Source: an uncultured Cuneatibacter sp.
Lineage (GTDB): Bacteria; Bacillota; Clostridia; Lachnospirales; Lachnospiraceae
Direction of reading: 5' to 3'
Length of the DNA stretch: 64,000 nucleotides
Assembly: GCA_934234215.1 (NCBI GenBank)
Contig: CAKQHB010000009.1
Location: 1-64,000 of the forward strand
The position numbers and the translations under genes were made by a program. This document shows positions 8,317-16,987 of this stretch, piece by piece; the stretch's first letter is position 1; every line of letters starts with the position of its first letter. Below the pieces are notes generated by a model. That model was given only the letters and a program-made list of their open reading frames with translations. It had not been told where the DNA came from and searched no databases.

Positions 8317-10653
8317 ATGCAAGATACAACATTACCAGTAATTGCGCTGCGGGGGCTGACGCTTCTGCCCGGCATGTCCGCTCATGTGGATCTGTCGAGA
8401 AAAAAGTCGCTTCTGGCAGCGGAAGCTGCGATGGAGTCCGATCATCTGGTATTCCTGATCGGACAAAAGGATGCCGGTGTGGATGATCCGGGTCAGGATG
8501 ATCTGTGCCGAACCGGTGTGATGGCGCGAATCACGAGATTGATGCGTTTGCCTAACACTTCGACTCGAATGGTCGTAGAGTGTATTGGTCGCGCCACCTT
8601 GGAGCAGTTGGAGAGCAAGGGCGATTATCTGAGCGCGGAGACAGAGACAGTCATCGCGGCAGAGCTGTCATCGGTAGAGTGCAAGGCGATGATTCAGGTA
8701 TTGCAGGGCATGCTGCAGGAATATCTGCGTGGCAACAGCAAGGCGGACCGTGCACTGAATGTCCTGCTGGAGCCCATCGAAGGTCAGGAAAAGCTGGAAA
8801 ATATGATGGATATTATCGCTGCGGATCTGCCGATCACGATGGCAGCGAGACAGGAGTTTCTGGAACAGGCGGATCTGGATCAGAGATACGAGTTCCTCGG
8901 CACATTATTGTCCGATGAAAATGAGATCATGCGTATCCGTCAGGAATTCCAGCAGCAGGTGAAGAGCCGCATTGACCAGAATCAAAAAGAATATATTCTG
9001 CGGGAACAGATGAAGCTCATCCACGAGGAGCTTGGTGATGTGGATGACGATGAAGAGATCGACCGCTATGAAGAGCAGACAGAGAAGCTGGAAGCATCGG
9101 AGGAAGTGAAGGCAAAGCTGCACAAAGAGATCCGCAGACTGCGCTCTCTGCCGGCAGGCGGTCAGGAGACCTCCGTTGCCCGCACTTACATCGAGACGCT
9201 GTTGGAGATGCCGTGGGATCACGCCACAGAGGAACGTCTGGATCTGAAAGAGACCTGGAAGATTTTGGAGCGGGATCATTATGGGCTGGAAGAGATCAAG
9301 GAGCGCATCGTAGAATATCTGGCAGTGCGCAAGCTGTGCCGGGAGTCCGACACGAGAGGCAACGCGCCGATCCTTTGTCTGGTAGGACCTCCCGGAACCG
9401 GTAAGACGTCTATCGCCCGCTCTGTTGCGGAAGCGATGAACAAAAAGTATATTCGCATCTGTCTCGGCGGTGTGCGGGATGAAGCGGAGATCCGCGGACA
9501 CAGACGGACCTATGTGGGTGCGATGCCCGGACGTATTGCAGACGGCATCCGCCAGGCAGGCGTGAAGAATCCTCTCATGCTGCTGGATGAGATTGACAAG
9601 GTGAGCAGTGATTATAAGGGAGATGTATCCTCTGCACTGCTGGAGGTGCTGGATGCGGAGCAGAATTCCCATTTCCGCGATCACTATCTGGAGCTGCCGC
9701 TGGATCTGTCCGATACGCTGTTTATCGCGACGGCGAACAGTCTGGACACGATTCCGCGCCCGCTGTTAGACCGTATGGAGATCATCGAAGTCAGCAGTTA
9801 CACAGAAAATGAGAAGTTCCACATTGCAAAGAAATATCTGGTGGACAAACAGACAAAGCTGAATGGTCTGAAAACGGCACAGTTTTCAGTGACAGATGCA
9901 GCGCTGCGCAAGCTGATCCGCAATTATACGAGAGAGGCCGGTGTCCGTGGTCTGGAACGTCAGATCGGGACATTATGCCGCAAGACTGCCCGGATGATTC
10001 TCGAAGGTACCGTGGAAAAGAAAAAGATCAAAGCATCAGAGCTGGAAAAATTCCTTGGCAAAGAAAAGTATCACTATGAAGATGCAGCAGCGAAGCCGGA
10101 GATCGGCATTGTCCGTGGTCTTGCATGGACGAGCGTGGGTGGCGATACACTGGAAATCGAAGTGAATGTGATGCCCGGCAAGGGCGAGCTGGAGCTGACC
10201 GGTCAGCTGGGCGATGTCATGAAGGAATCTGCCCTGACTGCATTGACCTATGTGCGTTCGGTCAGTGAAAAAGCCGGTCTGGATGCGGAATACTACGAAC
10301 ATCACGATCTGCACATCCACATTCCGGAGGGCGCTGTGCCGAAGGATGGTCCGTCTGCCGGTATCACATTGGCGACGGCAATCTATTCCGCTGTGACGGA
10401 GCAGAAGGTGCGTGCGGATCTGGCAATGACCGGTGAAGTGACGCTGCGCGGTCGTGTCATGCCCATCGGCGGTCTGAAGGAAAAGCTGCTGGCGGCAAAA
10501 ATGGCACATTTGAAGACTGTCCTGGTTCCGGCAGAAAATCGCGCAGATGTGCAGGAGCTGTCGGAGGAAATCACAGATGGTCTGCAGATCATCTTCGTAG
10601 AAAAGATGGAACAGGTGTTAAAAGAAGCAATTCTGAAGGAGGAGACAGTATGA
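8317..10653 (+). CDS. lon: ATP-dependent Lon protease
   Basis: The start chosen is ATG 8317 after GAAGGGGAAG; the frame continues upstream only through the hairpin repeats. The 778-residue protein has the N-terminal substrate domain beginning LPVIALRGLTLLPGM, a coiled linker, and AAA+ motifs (Walker A GPPGTGKT at 357-364, Walker B LLDEIDK). The C-terminal peptidase has the Ser-Lys dyad: Ser680 in KDGPSAG and Lys723 in GGLKEK. It degrades damaged and regulatory proteins in the cytoplasm. engB follows with a 4-base ATGA overlap, implying translational coupling. Confidence 0.96.
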   Translation: MQDTTLPVIALRGLTLLPGMSAHVDLSRKKSLLAAEAAMESDHLVFLIGQKDAGVDDPGQDDLCRTGVMARITRLMRLPNTSTRMVVECIGRATLEQLESKGDYLSAETETVIAAELSSVECKAMIQVLQGMLQEYLRGNSKADRALNVLLEPIEGQEKLENMMDIIAADLPITMAARQEFLEQADLDQRYEFLGTLLSDENEIMRIRQEFQQQVKSRIDQNQKEYILREQMKLIHEELGDVDDDEEIDRYEEQTEKLEASEEVKAKLHKEIRRLRSLPAGGQETSVARTYIETLLEMPWDHATEERLDLKETWKILERDHYGLEEIKERIVEYLAVRKLCRESDTRGNAPILCLVGPPGTGKTSIARSVAEAMNKKYIRICLGGVRDEAEIRGHRRTYVGAMPGRIADGIRQAGVKNPLMLLDEIDKVSSDYKGDVSSALLEVLDAEQNSHFRDHYLELPLDLSDTLFIATANSLDTIPRPLLDRMEIIEVSSYTENEKFHIAKKYLVDKQTKLNGLKTAQFSVTDAALRKLIRNYTREAGVRGLERQIGTLCRKTARMILEGTVEKKKIKASELEKFLGKEKYHYEDAAAKPEIGIVRGLAWTSVGGDTLEIEVNVMPGKGELELTGQLGDVMKESALTALTYVRSVSEKAGLDAEYYEHHDLHIHIPEGAVPKDGPSAGITLATAIYSAVTEQKVRADLAMTGEVTLRGRVMPIGGLKEKLLAAKMAHLKTVLVPAENRADVQELSEEITDGLQIIFVEKMEQVLKEAILKEETV

Positions 10654-11270
10654 TCATCAAGTCTGTAAATCTGGAACATGTATGCGGTATCACCAGCAAA
10701 TTGCCGAAGACGGATCTGCCGGAGTTTGCATTTGCGGGAAAATCAAACGTCGGAAAATCTTCTCTGATCAACGCCTTGATGAACCGCAAGTCCTATGCCC
10801 GTATTTCTGCGCAGCCCGGTAAGACCCAGACAATCAACTACTATCTCATCAACAATGAGCTGTTTTATGTGGATCTGCCTGGCTACGGATTTGCAAAGGT
10901 GTCCCAGTCTGTGAGAGAAAAGTGGGGCACGATGATCGAAAATTATCTGCACAAATCCCCGCAGCTAAAAGCCGTCTTTCTGCTGATCGACATTCGGCAT
11001 GAGCCGTCTGCCAATGACAGAGAGATGTACGAGTGGGTTGTGTATCAGGGATTCACACCGATCATTATTGCTACAAAGGCAGATAAAGTAACGCGCAATC
11101 AGCTGCCGAAGCACATCAAGATGCTGCGTACCGGACTGAATCTGGAAAAAGGAACGACACTGATTCCGTTCTCTTCTGTAACGAAGCAGGGAAGAGACGA
11201 GATCTGGGCGCTGATTGACAGCTATCTGGCTCCGGAAGAGGAAGAAACTGCACCGGAGACCGAAGAATAA
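10650..11270 (+). CDS. engB: Ribosome biogenesis GTP-binding protein (YihA/YsxC/EngB)
   Basis: The 206-residue GTPase has G1 GKSNVGKS at 30-37, G2 near KTQTINYYL, G3 DLPGYG and G4 TKAD, in the TRAFAC EngB arrangement. EngB is needed for late assembly of the 50S ribosomal subunit. It overlaps lon by four bases. lon-engB adjacency is very common in Firmicutes. The acidic C-terminal tail (EEEETAPETEE) is an extension of no clear role. Confidence 0.96.
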   Translation: MIIKSVNLEHVCGITSKLPKTDLPEFAFAGKSNVGKSSLINALMNRKSYARISAQPGKTQTINYYLINNELFYVDLPGYGFAKVSQSVREKWGTMIENYLHKSPQLKAVFLLIDIRHEPSANDREMYEWVVYQGFTPIIIATKADKVTRNQLPKHIKMLRTGLNLEKGTTLIPFSSVTKQGRDEIWALIDSYLAPEEEETAPETEE

Positions 11271-11291
11271 GACATTTGAGGGAGGGAGAAC

Positions 11292-14200
11292 GTGGCATTC
11301 ACACATTTGCATGTGCATACCGAATATAGTCTGTTAGACGGTTCGTGTAAGATCAAAGAGCTGGCAGCGCGGGTCAAGGCGCTGGGAATGGACAGCATCG
11401 CGATCACCGATCATGGAAACATGTATGGCGTGATCGAATTTTATAAAGCGTGTCGAAACGAAGGAATCAAGCCGATCATTGGCTGCGAGATCTACTGCAC
11501 CACGGGCTCCCGCTTCGACCGGGAGACGGCGGCAGGAGAAGATCGATACTATCATCTGGTGCTTTTGGCAGAAAACGATCTGGGGTATCACAACCTGATG
11601 AAGATCGTGTCGAAAGGCTTCGTGGATGGCTTCTACTATCGTCCCCGTGTGGATATGGAAGTGCTGGAGCAGTTCCATGAAGGCATCATTGCCAGCAGTG
11701 CGTGTCTGGCAGGTGAGGTGGCGCGAGGCATTGTCCGTGGCAATTACGAGGACGCAAAAGAAGCAGCTTTGAAATATCAGCGTATTTTCGGAGAGGGCAA
11801 CTTCTTTCTGGAATTGCAGGATCATGGCATTCCGGAGCAGAAGCAGGTCAATGCCATGCTGCTGCGTATGAGTGATGAGACGGGTATTCCGCTGATCGCG
11901 ACGAACGATGTACACTACATCATGGAGGATGATGTGGAGGCGCATGATATCCTGCTGTGCATTCAGACTGGCAAGAAAGTGACCGATGAGAACCGCATGC
12001 GCTACGAGGGCGGTCAGTATTATCTGAAATCCGAGGAGCAGATGCGTCAGTTGTTCGGCTATGCAGCAGAGGCACTGGACAATACCCACAAGATCGCAGA
12101 GCGCTGCAACGTGGAAATCGAGTTCGGTGTCACAAAGCTGCCTCAGTATCATGTGCCGGACGGTTTTACTTCCTATGAATATCTGGATAAGCTGTGCCGA
12201 GAGGGTCTGAAACGCCGATATCCGCCGAATTATCCCTGTGATCTGACCTTTGAGGAGCTGACAGCCCGTCTGGATTATGAGCTGGGAGTGATCCGCTCCA
12301 TGGGATACGTAGACTACTTCCTGATCGTGTGGGATTTTATTCATTTTGCGAGATCCCAGAACATCATGGTCGGTCCGGGACGTGGCTCCGGTGCCGGAAG
12401 TATCGTTGCTTATACGCTGGAGATCACGAACATTGACCCGATTCATCATCGGTTGATCTTTGAGCGATTCCTGAATCCGGAACGTGTTTCCATGCCGGAT
12501 ATCGATGTGGATTTCAGTTATGATAGACGGCAGGAAGTCATTGACTACGTCAATCGTGTCTACGGCGAAGATCAGGTCGTACAGATCGTTACATTTGGTA
12601 CGATGGCGGCGAAGGGCGTTGTGCGGGATGTAGGCCGTGTTCTGGATCTGCCCTATGCATTTTGTGACAGCATCTCCAAGATGATCCCTGCAGAGCAGAA
12701 AATGACGATTTCTCACGCAATGGAAGTCAACAGTGAGCTGCGGAAGCTGTATGAGTCCGATGAAAAAGTAAAGCGGCTGATCGACCTGTCGAAGCGTCTG
12801 GAAGGACTGCCGCGCCATACATCCATGCATGCGGCGGGCGTTGTGATCAGTCAGCTGCCGGTGGATGAATATGTGCCGCTTTCCAGAGGCTCCGACGGCA
12901 GTATCACGACGCAGTATACAATGACGGAGTTGGAAGAGCTGGGACTTCTGAAAATGGACTTCCTGGGACTTCGTACTCTGACGGTTATTCAGGATTCGGT
13001 CAAGATGATCGAGAAGACCCGCGGAATCAGCATTGACATTGATAAGATTGACTATACGGACAAAGCTGTATTGGATTCCTTCGGCACCGGACGTACCGAT
13101 GGCGTGTTCCAGTTGGAAAGTGCCGGAATGAAGAACTTCATGAAGGAATTAAAACCGGAGAGCCTCGATGATATCATTGCGGGAATCTCCCTGTATCGAC
13201 CGGGTCCGATGGACTTCATCCCCCGCTATCTGGAGGGCAAGAATCATCCGGAATCCATCACTTACGAGTGCCCGCAACTGGAGCCGATCCTGAAGCCAAC
13301 TTACGGCTGTATCGTTTATCAGGAGCAGGTTATGCAGATCGTGCGAGATCTGGCTGGATATACGATGGGACGAAGCGATGAAGTGCGCCGCGCCATGAGT
13401 AAGAAAAAGACCGAAGTGATGGAGCGGGAACGCCAGATCTTCGTATACGGAGATCCGACGGAGAACGTAAAGGGCTGCATCGCAAATGGCATCGATGAGA
13501 AGACGGCAAATCACATTTACGATGAAATGATTGACTTCGCAAAATATGCGTTTAACAAGTCTCATGCCGTGGCATATGCAGTTGTGGCATATGAGACGGC
13601 ATATTTGAAATACTACTATCCGGAAGAGTTTATGGCGTCCCTTATGACGTCCATCATCGATAACACCGGAAAAGTATCGGAATACATCCAGGTGTGCCGC
13701 CAGATGGGCATTCAGGTGCTTCCGCCGGATATCAACCACGGAGAGAGTGGTTTCTCCGTCTCAAATGGCGCAATCGTGTATGGACTGTCTGCATTAAAGA
13801 GTGTGGGTAAGAGCCTGATTGATACGATGGTGCAGGAGCGGGAAGCCAACGGTGAATACCGCAATCTGAAAGATTTCCTCACCCGCATGTCCGAAAAGGG
13901 AATGAACAAGCGCATGGTGGAGAACTTCATCAAAGCGGGGGCGCTGGATTGTCTGCCGGGCAACCGCCGTCAGAAGATGATCGCTTATGGCGATATTTTG
14001 GACGAGGTAGTGCTGGAAAAAAAGAAAAACATCGAAGGACAGCTGAGTCTGCTGGATCTGTTTGCACCGGCGGAAAAGAGTAATCTGGAAGAAAAGCTGC
14101 CGCCTGCCGATGAATATCCGAAGGGGATCCTTCTGGCAAATGAAAAAGAAGTGCTTGGCATCTACGTCAGCGGACACCCGCTGGAGGAAGACCGCAAGCT

Positions 14201-14792
14201 GTTAGAGGCAAACATTACGGTGGGCAGCCATGCATTTTTGCAGGATGAGGAGACCGGCAAGGTGGAAGTGCAGGACAATGAGGATGTGGTCATCGGTGGT
14301 ATGATCGCCGGAAAGAACATCAAGACGACACGAAACAATCAGATGATGGCATTTCTGACCATCGAAGATCTGGAGGGTACGGTGGAGGTCATCCTGTTCC
14401 CGCGGGTATTTGAGCGGTATCGGGCAATGCTGCAGGAAGACAGCAAGGTGTTTGTGATCGGTCATGCTTCGGTGGGCGATGAGGAGGATGGCAAGGTCAT
14501 CTGTGATCAGCTCTTCCTGTTTTCCGAGATGCCGAAGGAAGTCTGGATTCAGTATGCGGACAAGGAAGCCTATGCAGCCGATGAGAAAAATCTGCTGATG
14601 CTTCTGGCTCCGTGGGAGGGCAACGATCCGGTTGTCATCTATCTGAAAAAAGAAAAACTGTTCAAGCGTTTGCCCGCAGGATACTGGATTCGGGGCGATG
14701 CAGAGCTGTTAGAGAGACTTCGGAAGCTTTATGGTGCGGACAATGTGAAAGTCGTGCAAAAAAGCATTGAAAAGCAGAAAAAAAAGCATTAA
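11292..14792 (+). CDS. dnaE: DNA polymerase III alpha subunit, DnaE type
   Basis: Translation begins at GTG 11292 after GAGGGAGGGAG, 21 bases after engB. The 1166-residue protein opens with the PHP domain (THLHVHTEYSLLDG, His5/His7/His9). The polymerase core includes GRGSGAGS and the catalytic aspartates in PDIDVDF, then the helix-hairpin-helix region and an OB-fold (about 1000-1080, GGMIAGKNIKT onwards). There is no 3'-5' exonuclease insertion, so this is DnaE and not PolC. In low-GC Firmicutes DnaE extends primers and helps lagging-strand synthesis alongside PolC. PolC is not in this window. Confidence 0.95.
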   Translation: MAFTHLHVHTEYSLLDGSCKIKELAARVKALGMDSIAITDHGNMYGVIEFYKACRNEGIKPIIGCEIYCTTGSRFDRETAAGEDRYYHLVLLAENDLGYHNLMKIVSKGFVDGFYYRPRVDMEVLEQFHEGIIASSACLAGEVARGIVRGNYEDAKEAALKYQRIFGEGNFFLELQDHGIPEQKQVNAMLLRMSDETGIPLIATNDVHYIMEDDVEAHDILLCIQTGKKVTDENRMRYEGGQYYLKSEEQMRQLFGYAAEALDNTHKIAERCNVEIEFGVTKLPQYHVPDGFTSYEYLDKLCREGLKRRYPPNYPCDLTFEELTARLDYELGVIRSMGYVDYFLIVWDFIHFARSQNIMVGPGRGSGAGSIVAYTLEITNIDPIHHRLIFERFLNPERVSMPDIDVDFSYDRRQEVIDYVNRVYGEDQVVQIVTFGTMAAKGVVRDVGRVLDLPYAFCDSISKMIPAEQKMTISHAMEVNSELRKLYESDEKVKRLIDLSKRLEGLPRHTSMHAAGVVISQLPVDEYVPLSRGSDGSITTQYTMTELEELGLLKMDFLGLRTLTVIQDSVKMIEKTRGISIDIDKIDYTDKAVLDSFGTGRTDGVFQLESAGMKNFMKELKPESLDDIIAGISLYRPGPMDFIPRYLEGKNHPESITYECPQLEPILKPTYGCIVYQEQVMQIVRDLAGYTMGRSDEVRRAMSKKKTEVMERERQIFVYGDPTENVKGCIANGIDEKTANHIYDEMIDFAKYAFNKSHAVAYAVVAYETAYLKYYYPEEFMASLMTSIIDNTGKVSEYIQVCRQMGIQVLPPDINHGESGFSVSNGAIVYGLSALKSVGKSLIDTMVQEREANGEYRNLKDFLTRMSEKGMNKRMVENFIKAGALDCLPGNRRQKMIAYGDILDEVVLEKKKNIEGQLSLLDLFAPAEKSNLEEKLPPADEYPKGILLANEKEVLGIYVSGHPLEEDRKLLEANITVGSHAFLQDEETGKVEVQDNEDVVIGGMIAGKNIKTTRNNQMMAFLTIEDLEGTVEVILFPRVFERYRAMLQEDSKVFVIGHASVGDEEDGKVICDQLFLFSEMPKEVWIQYADKEAYAADEKNLLMLLAPWEGNDPVVIYLKKEKLFKRLPAGYWIRGDAELLERLRKLYGADNVKVVQKSIEKQKKKH

Positions 14793-14840
14793 AATATAAG
14801 GCGAGTTCGGACATCAGATTGAATGGTTGGAGGTACCAAT

Positions 14841-15821
14841 ATGGCTACAACGAGTAAGGTAAAAACAATCGGCGTTCTGACCAGCGGCGGTGATGCGCCG
14901 GGTATGAATGCAGCGATTCGTGCAGTAGTGCGCTGTGCGATTTCCAAGGGAATTGCAGTGAAGGGTATCAAGAGAGGATATGCAGGTCTTCTGAAAGAGG
15001 AGATTGTAGATATGAACAGTACCAGCGTATCGGATATTGTTCAGCGTGGTGGTACGGTTCTGTATACTGCAAGATGTGCAGAGTTTACGACCGCAGAGGG
15101 ACAGCAGAAGGGCGCTGAGATCTGCAGAAAGCATGGCATCGAGGGTCTGGTTGTCATCGGTGGTGACGGTTCTTTCCGCGGTGCCGGTAAGCTGGCAAAT
15201 CTGGGAATCAACACGATCGGACTTCCCGGAACGATCGATCTGGATATTGCCTGCACCGACTATACGATCGGTTTCGATACAGCAGTAAATACCGCGATGG
15301 AAGCGATCGACAAGGTTCGCGATACTTCCACATCTCATGAGCGTTGCTCCATCATTGAGGTTATGGGTCGTAATGCCGGATATATCGCACTGTGGTGCGG
15401 CATCGCAAACGGCGCAGAGGATATCCTGCTGCCGGAGCGCTACGATGGCAATGAGCAGCAGCTCATTAACCGCATCATCGAGGCGAGAAAGAAGGGCAAG
15501 GCTCACTATATCATCATCAACGCAGAGGGCATCGGACATTCCACCAGCATGGCGAGAAGAATCGAAGCTGCTACCGGTGTTGAGACAAGAGCGACAATTC
15601 TGGGTCACATGCAGAGAGGCGGACGCCCGACCTGTAAGGACCGTTATTATGCGTCCATCATGGGTGCAAAGGCAGTTGATCTGTTGGCAGCAGGTGCTTC
15701 CAACCGTGTCGTTGGATACAAGCACGGTGAGTTTGTAGATTTCGATATCAACGAAGCACTGGCGATGAAGAAAGACATTTCTCAGTACGAGTTTGATGTC
15801 AGCTATCGTCTGGCACGATAA
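14841..15821 (+). CDS. pfkA: ATP-dependent 6-phosphofructokinase
   Basis: The start chosen is ATG 14841 with GGAGG before it; an in-frame ATG at 14823 overlaps the ribosome site region. The 326-residue enzyme has LTSGGDAPGMNA at 13-24, GGDGS at 107-111 (Gly rather than Asp, indicating ATP and not PPi as donor) and the catalytic TID with Asp133. The next residue is Leu134 (TIDLDI) where most family members have Asn (TIDNDI). The QRGGRPTCKDR region supplies fructose-6-phosphate contacts. It catalyses the committed step of glycolysis. dnaE-pfkA linkage is usual in Clostridia. Confidence 0.95.
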   Translation: MATTSKVKTIGVLTSGGDAPGMNAAIRAVVRCAISKGIAVKGIKRGYAGLLKEEIVDMNSTSVSDIVQRGGTVLYTARCAEFTTAEGQQKGAEICRKHGIEGLVVIGGDGSFRGAGKLANLGINTIGLPGTIDLDIACTDYTIGFDTAVNTAMEAIDKVRDTSTSHERCSIIEVMGRNAGYIALWCGIANGAEDILLPERYDGNEQQLINRIIEARKKGKAHYIIINAEGIGHSTSMARRIEAATGVETRATILGHMQRGGRPTCKDRYYASIMGAKAVDLLAAGASNRVVGYKHGEFVDFDINEALAMKKDISQYEFDVSYRLAR

Positions 15822-15852
15822 GATTCGATTATTTTAATAAGAAGAAATGAGG

Positions 15853-15885
15853 TGAGATGGAGCCTGCCTGGCGGGTTTCATCTCA
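15853..15885 (+). terminator. Possible hairpin after pfkA
   Basis: TGAGATG at 15853-15859 pairs with CATCTCA at 15879-15885, with further partial pairing inside. Only a weak U-rich tail (TTGTGT) follows, so termination would be inefficient; it may instead be an RNA-processing or attenuation site before the methyltransferase gene. Confidence 0.3.
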
Positions 15886-15921
15886 TTGTGTATCCGGCGA
15901 TTGGATACAGAATGGAGGAGT

Positions 15922-16710
15922 ATGATCACATCAAACAGCAACGCACAGGTGCGCTATCTTGTGCAGTTACGAAAAAATAACCGTTTTCGCAGACAGGAGG
16001 GAGCGTTTCTTGTAGAGGGACCGAAGATGTATCGGGAGATTCCGGCGGCAAAGCGCAGAAAGACCTATGTTTCCGAGAGTTATGCCGGACAGATGCCGGC
16101 GGAGATCCGCGGGCTGATGGAGCAGGGAGACTATGAGATCCTGAAGGATTCTGTCATGGAATATGTCTCAGATACTAAGACACCCCAGGGCATTCTGGCG
16201 GTAGTATCGATGGATCAGTACCGGTTGGAAGATCTGTTTGGAGAGACGCCGCTGCTGCTTTTGTTAGAGAATCTGCAGGATCCGGGCAATCTCGGCACGA
16301 TCTTTCGTTCCGGCGAAGGCGCAGGTGTGACCGGTATCCTCATGACAAAAGAAACGGCGGATGTGTATAATCCCAAGGTGGTACGCTCTACGATGGGGGC
16401 TGTGTTCCGCGTGCCGTTCTTGTATGTGGACAATCTGCAGGAGGCGATGAGAGAGCTGCAAAAGCGGGGCATTCGCCTGTATGCGGCACATTTGTCTGAG
16501 TCTGTCAGCTACGATCAGGCAGACTTTACAAAGCCCTCTGGATTTCTCATCGGCAATGAATCCGCTGGTCTGACTGCGGAGACGACAGCAGCAGCGGACG
16601 GCAGAATCCATATCCCGATGTTGGGTTCTGTGGAGTCATTAAATGCAGCGGCAGCCGCGTCCATCGTGGCATTCGAGGCAGCGAGACAGCGCCGAAATCT
16701 GAAAAAATAA
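15922..16710 (+). CDS. TrmH/SpoU-family RNA 2'-O-methyltransferase
   Basis: The start chosen is ATG 15922 after GGAGG. The 262-residue protein has an N-terminal RNA-binding substrate domain (KNNRFRRQEGAFLVEGPKMY) and the SpoU catalytic domain with its three motifs: LLENLQDPGNLGTIFRSGEG, VVRSTMGAVFRVP, and IPMLGSVESLNAAAAASI near the C-terminus. Proteins of this group methylate the ribose of a 23S rRNA guanosine, or confer low-level macrolide and thiostrepton-type protection. The target nucleotide cannot be assigned. It follows pfkA by 100 bp. Confidence 0.9.
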   Translation: MITSNSNAQVRYLVQLRKNNRFRRQEGAFLVEGPKMYREIPAAKRRKTYVSESYAGQMPAEIRGLMEQGDYEILKDSVMEYVSDTKTPQGILAVVSMDQYRLEDLFGETPLLLLLENLQDPGNLGTIFRSGEGAGVTGILMTKETADVYNPKVVRSTMGAVFRVPFLYVDNLQEAMRELQKRGIRLYAAHLSESVSYDQADFTKPSGFLIGNESAGLTAETTAAADGRIHIPMLGSVESLNAAAAASIVAFEAARQRRNLKK

Positions 16711-16893
16711 AAATTTCTTTCCTGTGGTCTATTTCTTTGACTTTTCGCAAAATTCGTCATAAAGGGACAAAAATATTGTAATAAATTGAAAATTTCTTGC
16801 AGAGGTCACAATAGAACTTTGTCTTTTTGTGGTGGATGCCGGGTGATTTTACGGGCAAAAAAATGGCTAAAGTGGGGGCGAGAACCCAAAGAC

Positions 16894-16922
16894 TTGACAA
16901 AAGATGTTAAGTCTGCTATTAT
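16894..16922 (+). promoter_or_regulatory. Consensus promoter for the SH3/SleB lipoprotein gene
   Basis: TTGACA at 16894-16899 and TATTAT at 16917-16922 are separated by 17 bases. The remainder of the gap 16711-16893 is A+T-rich and shows no gene. Confidence 0.75.
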
Positions 16923-16928
16923 AAGTCC

Positions 16929-16946
16929 GTAACAATTTTGTAACAA
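16929..16946 (+). promoter_or_regulatory. GTAACAA direct repeat at the predicted transcription start
   Basis: GTAACAA occurs at 16929-16935 and again at 16940-16946, an 11-base period (one helical turn), exactly where transcription from the 16917 -10 box should begin. It is a candidate operator for an unidentified regulator. Confidence 0.35.
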
Positions 16947-16987
16947 ACCATTTCGAGAGTAGGAATGGACCAATCAGGAGGTATTAT

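Noticed and set aside
8090..8486. Open frames across the clpX-lon gap and start of lon
   Set aside because: They read through the tandem hairpin repeats and lack ribosome sites; the lon start at 8317 is better supported.
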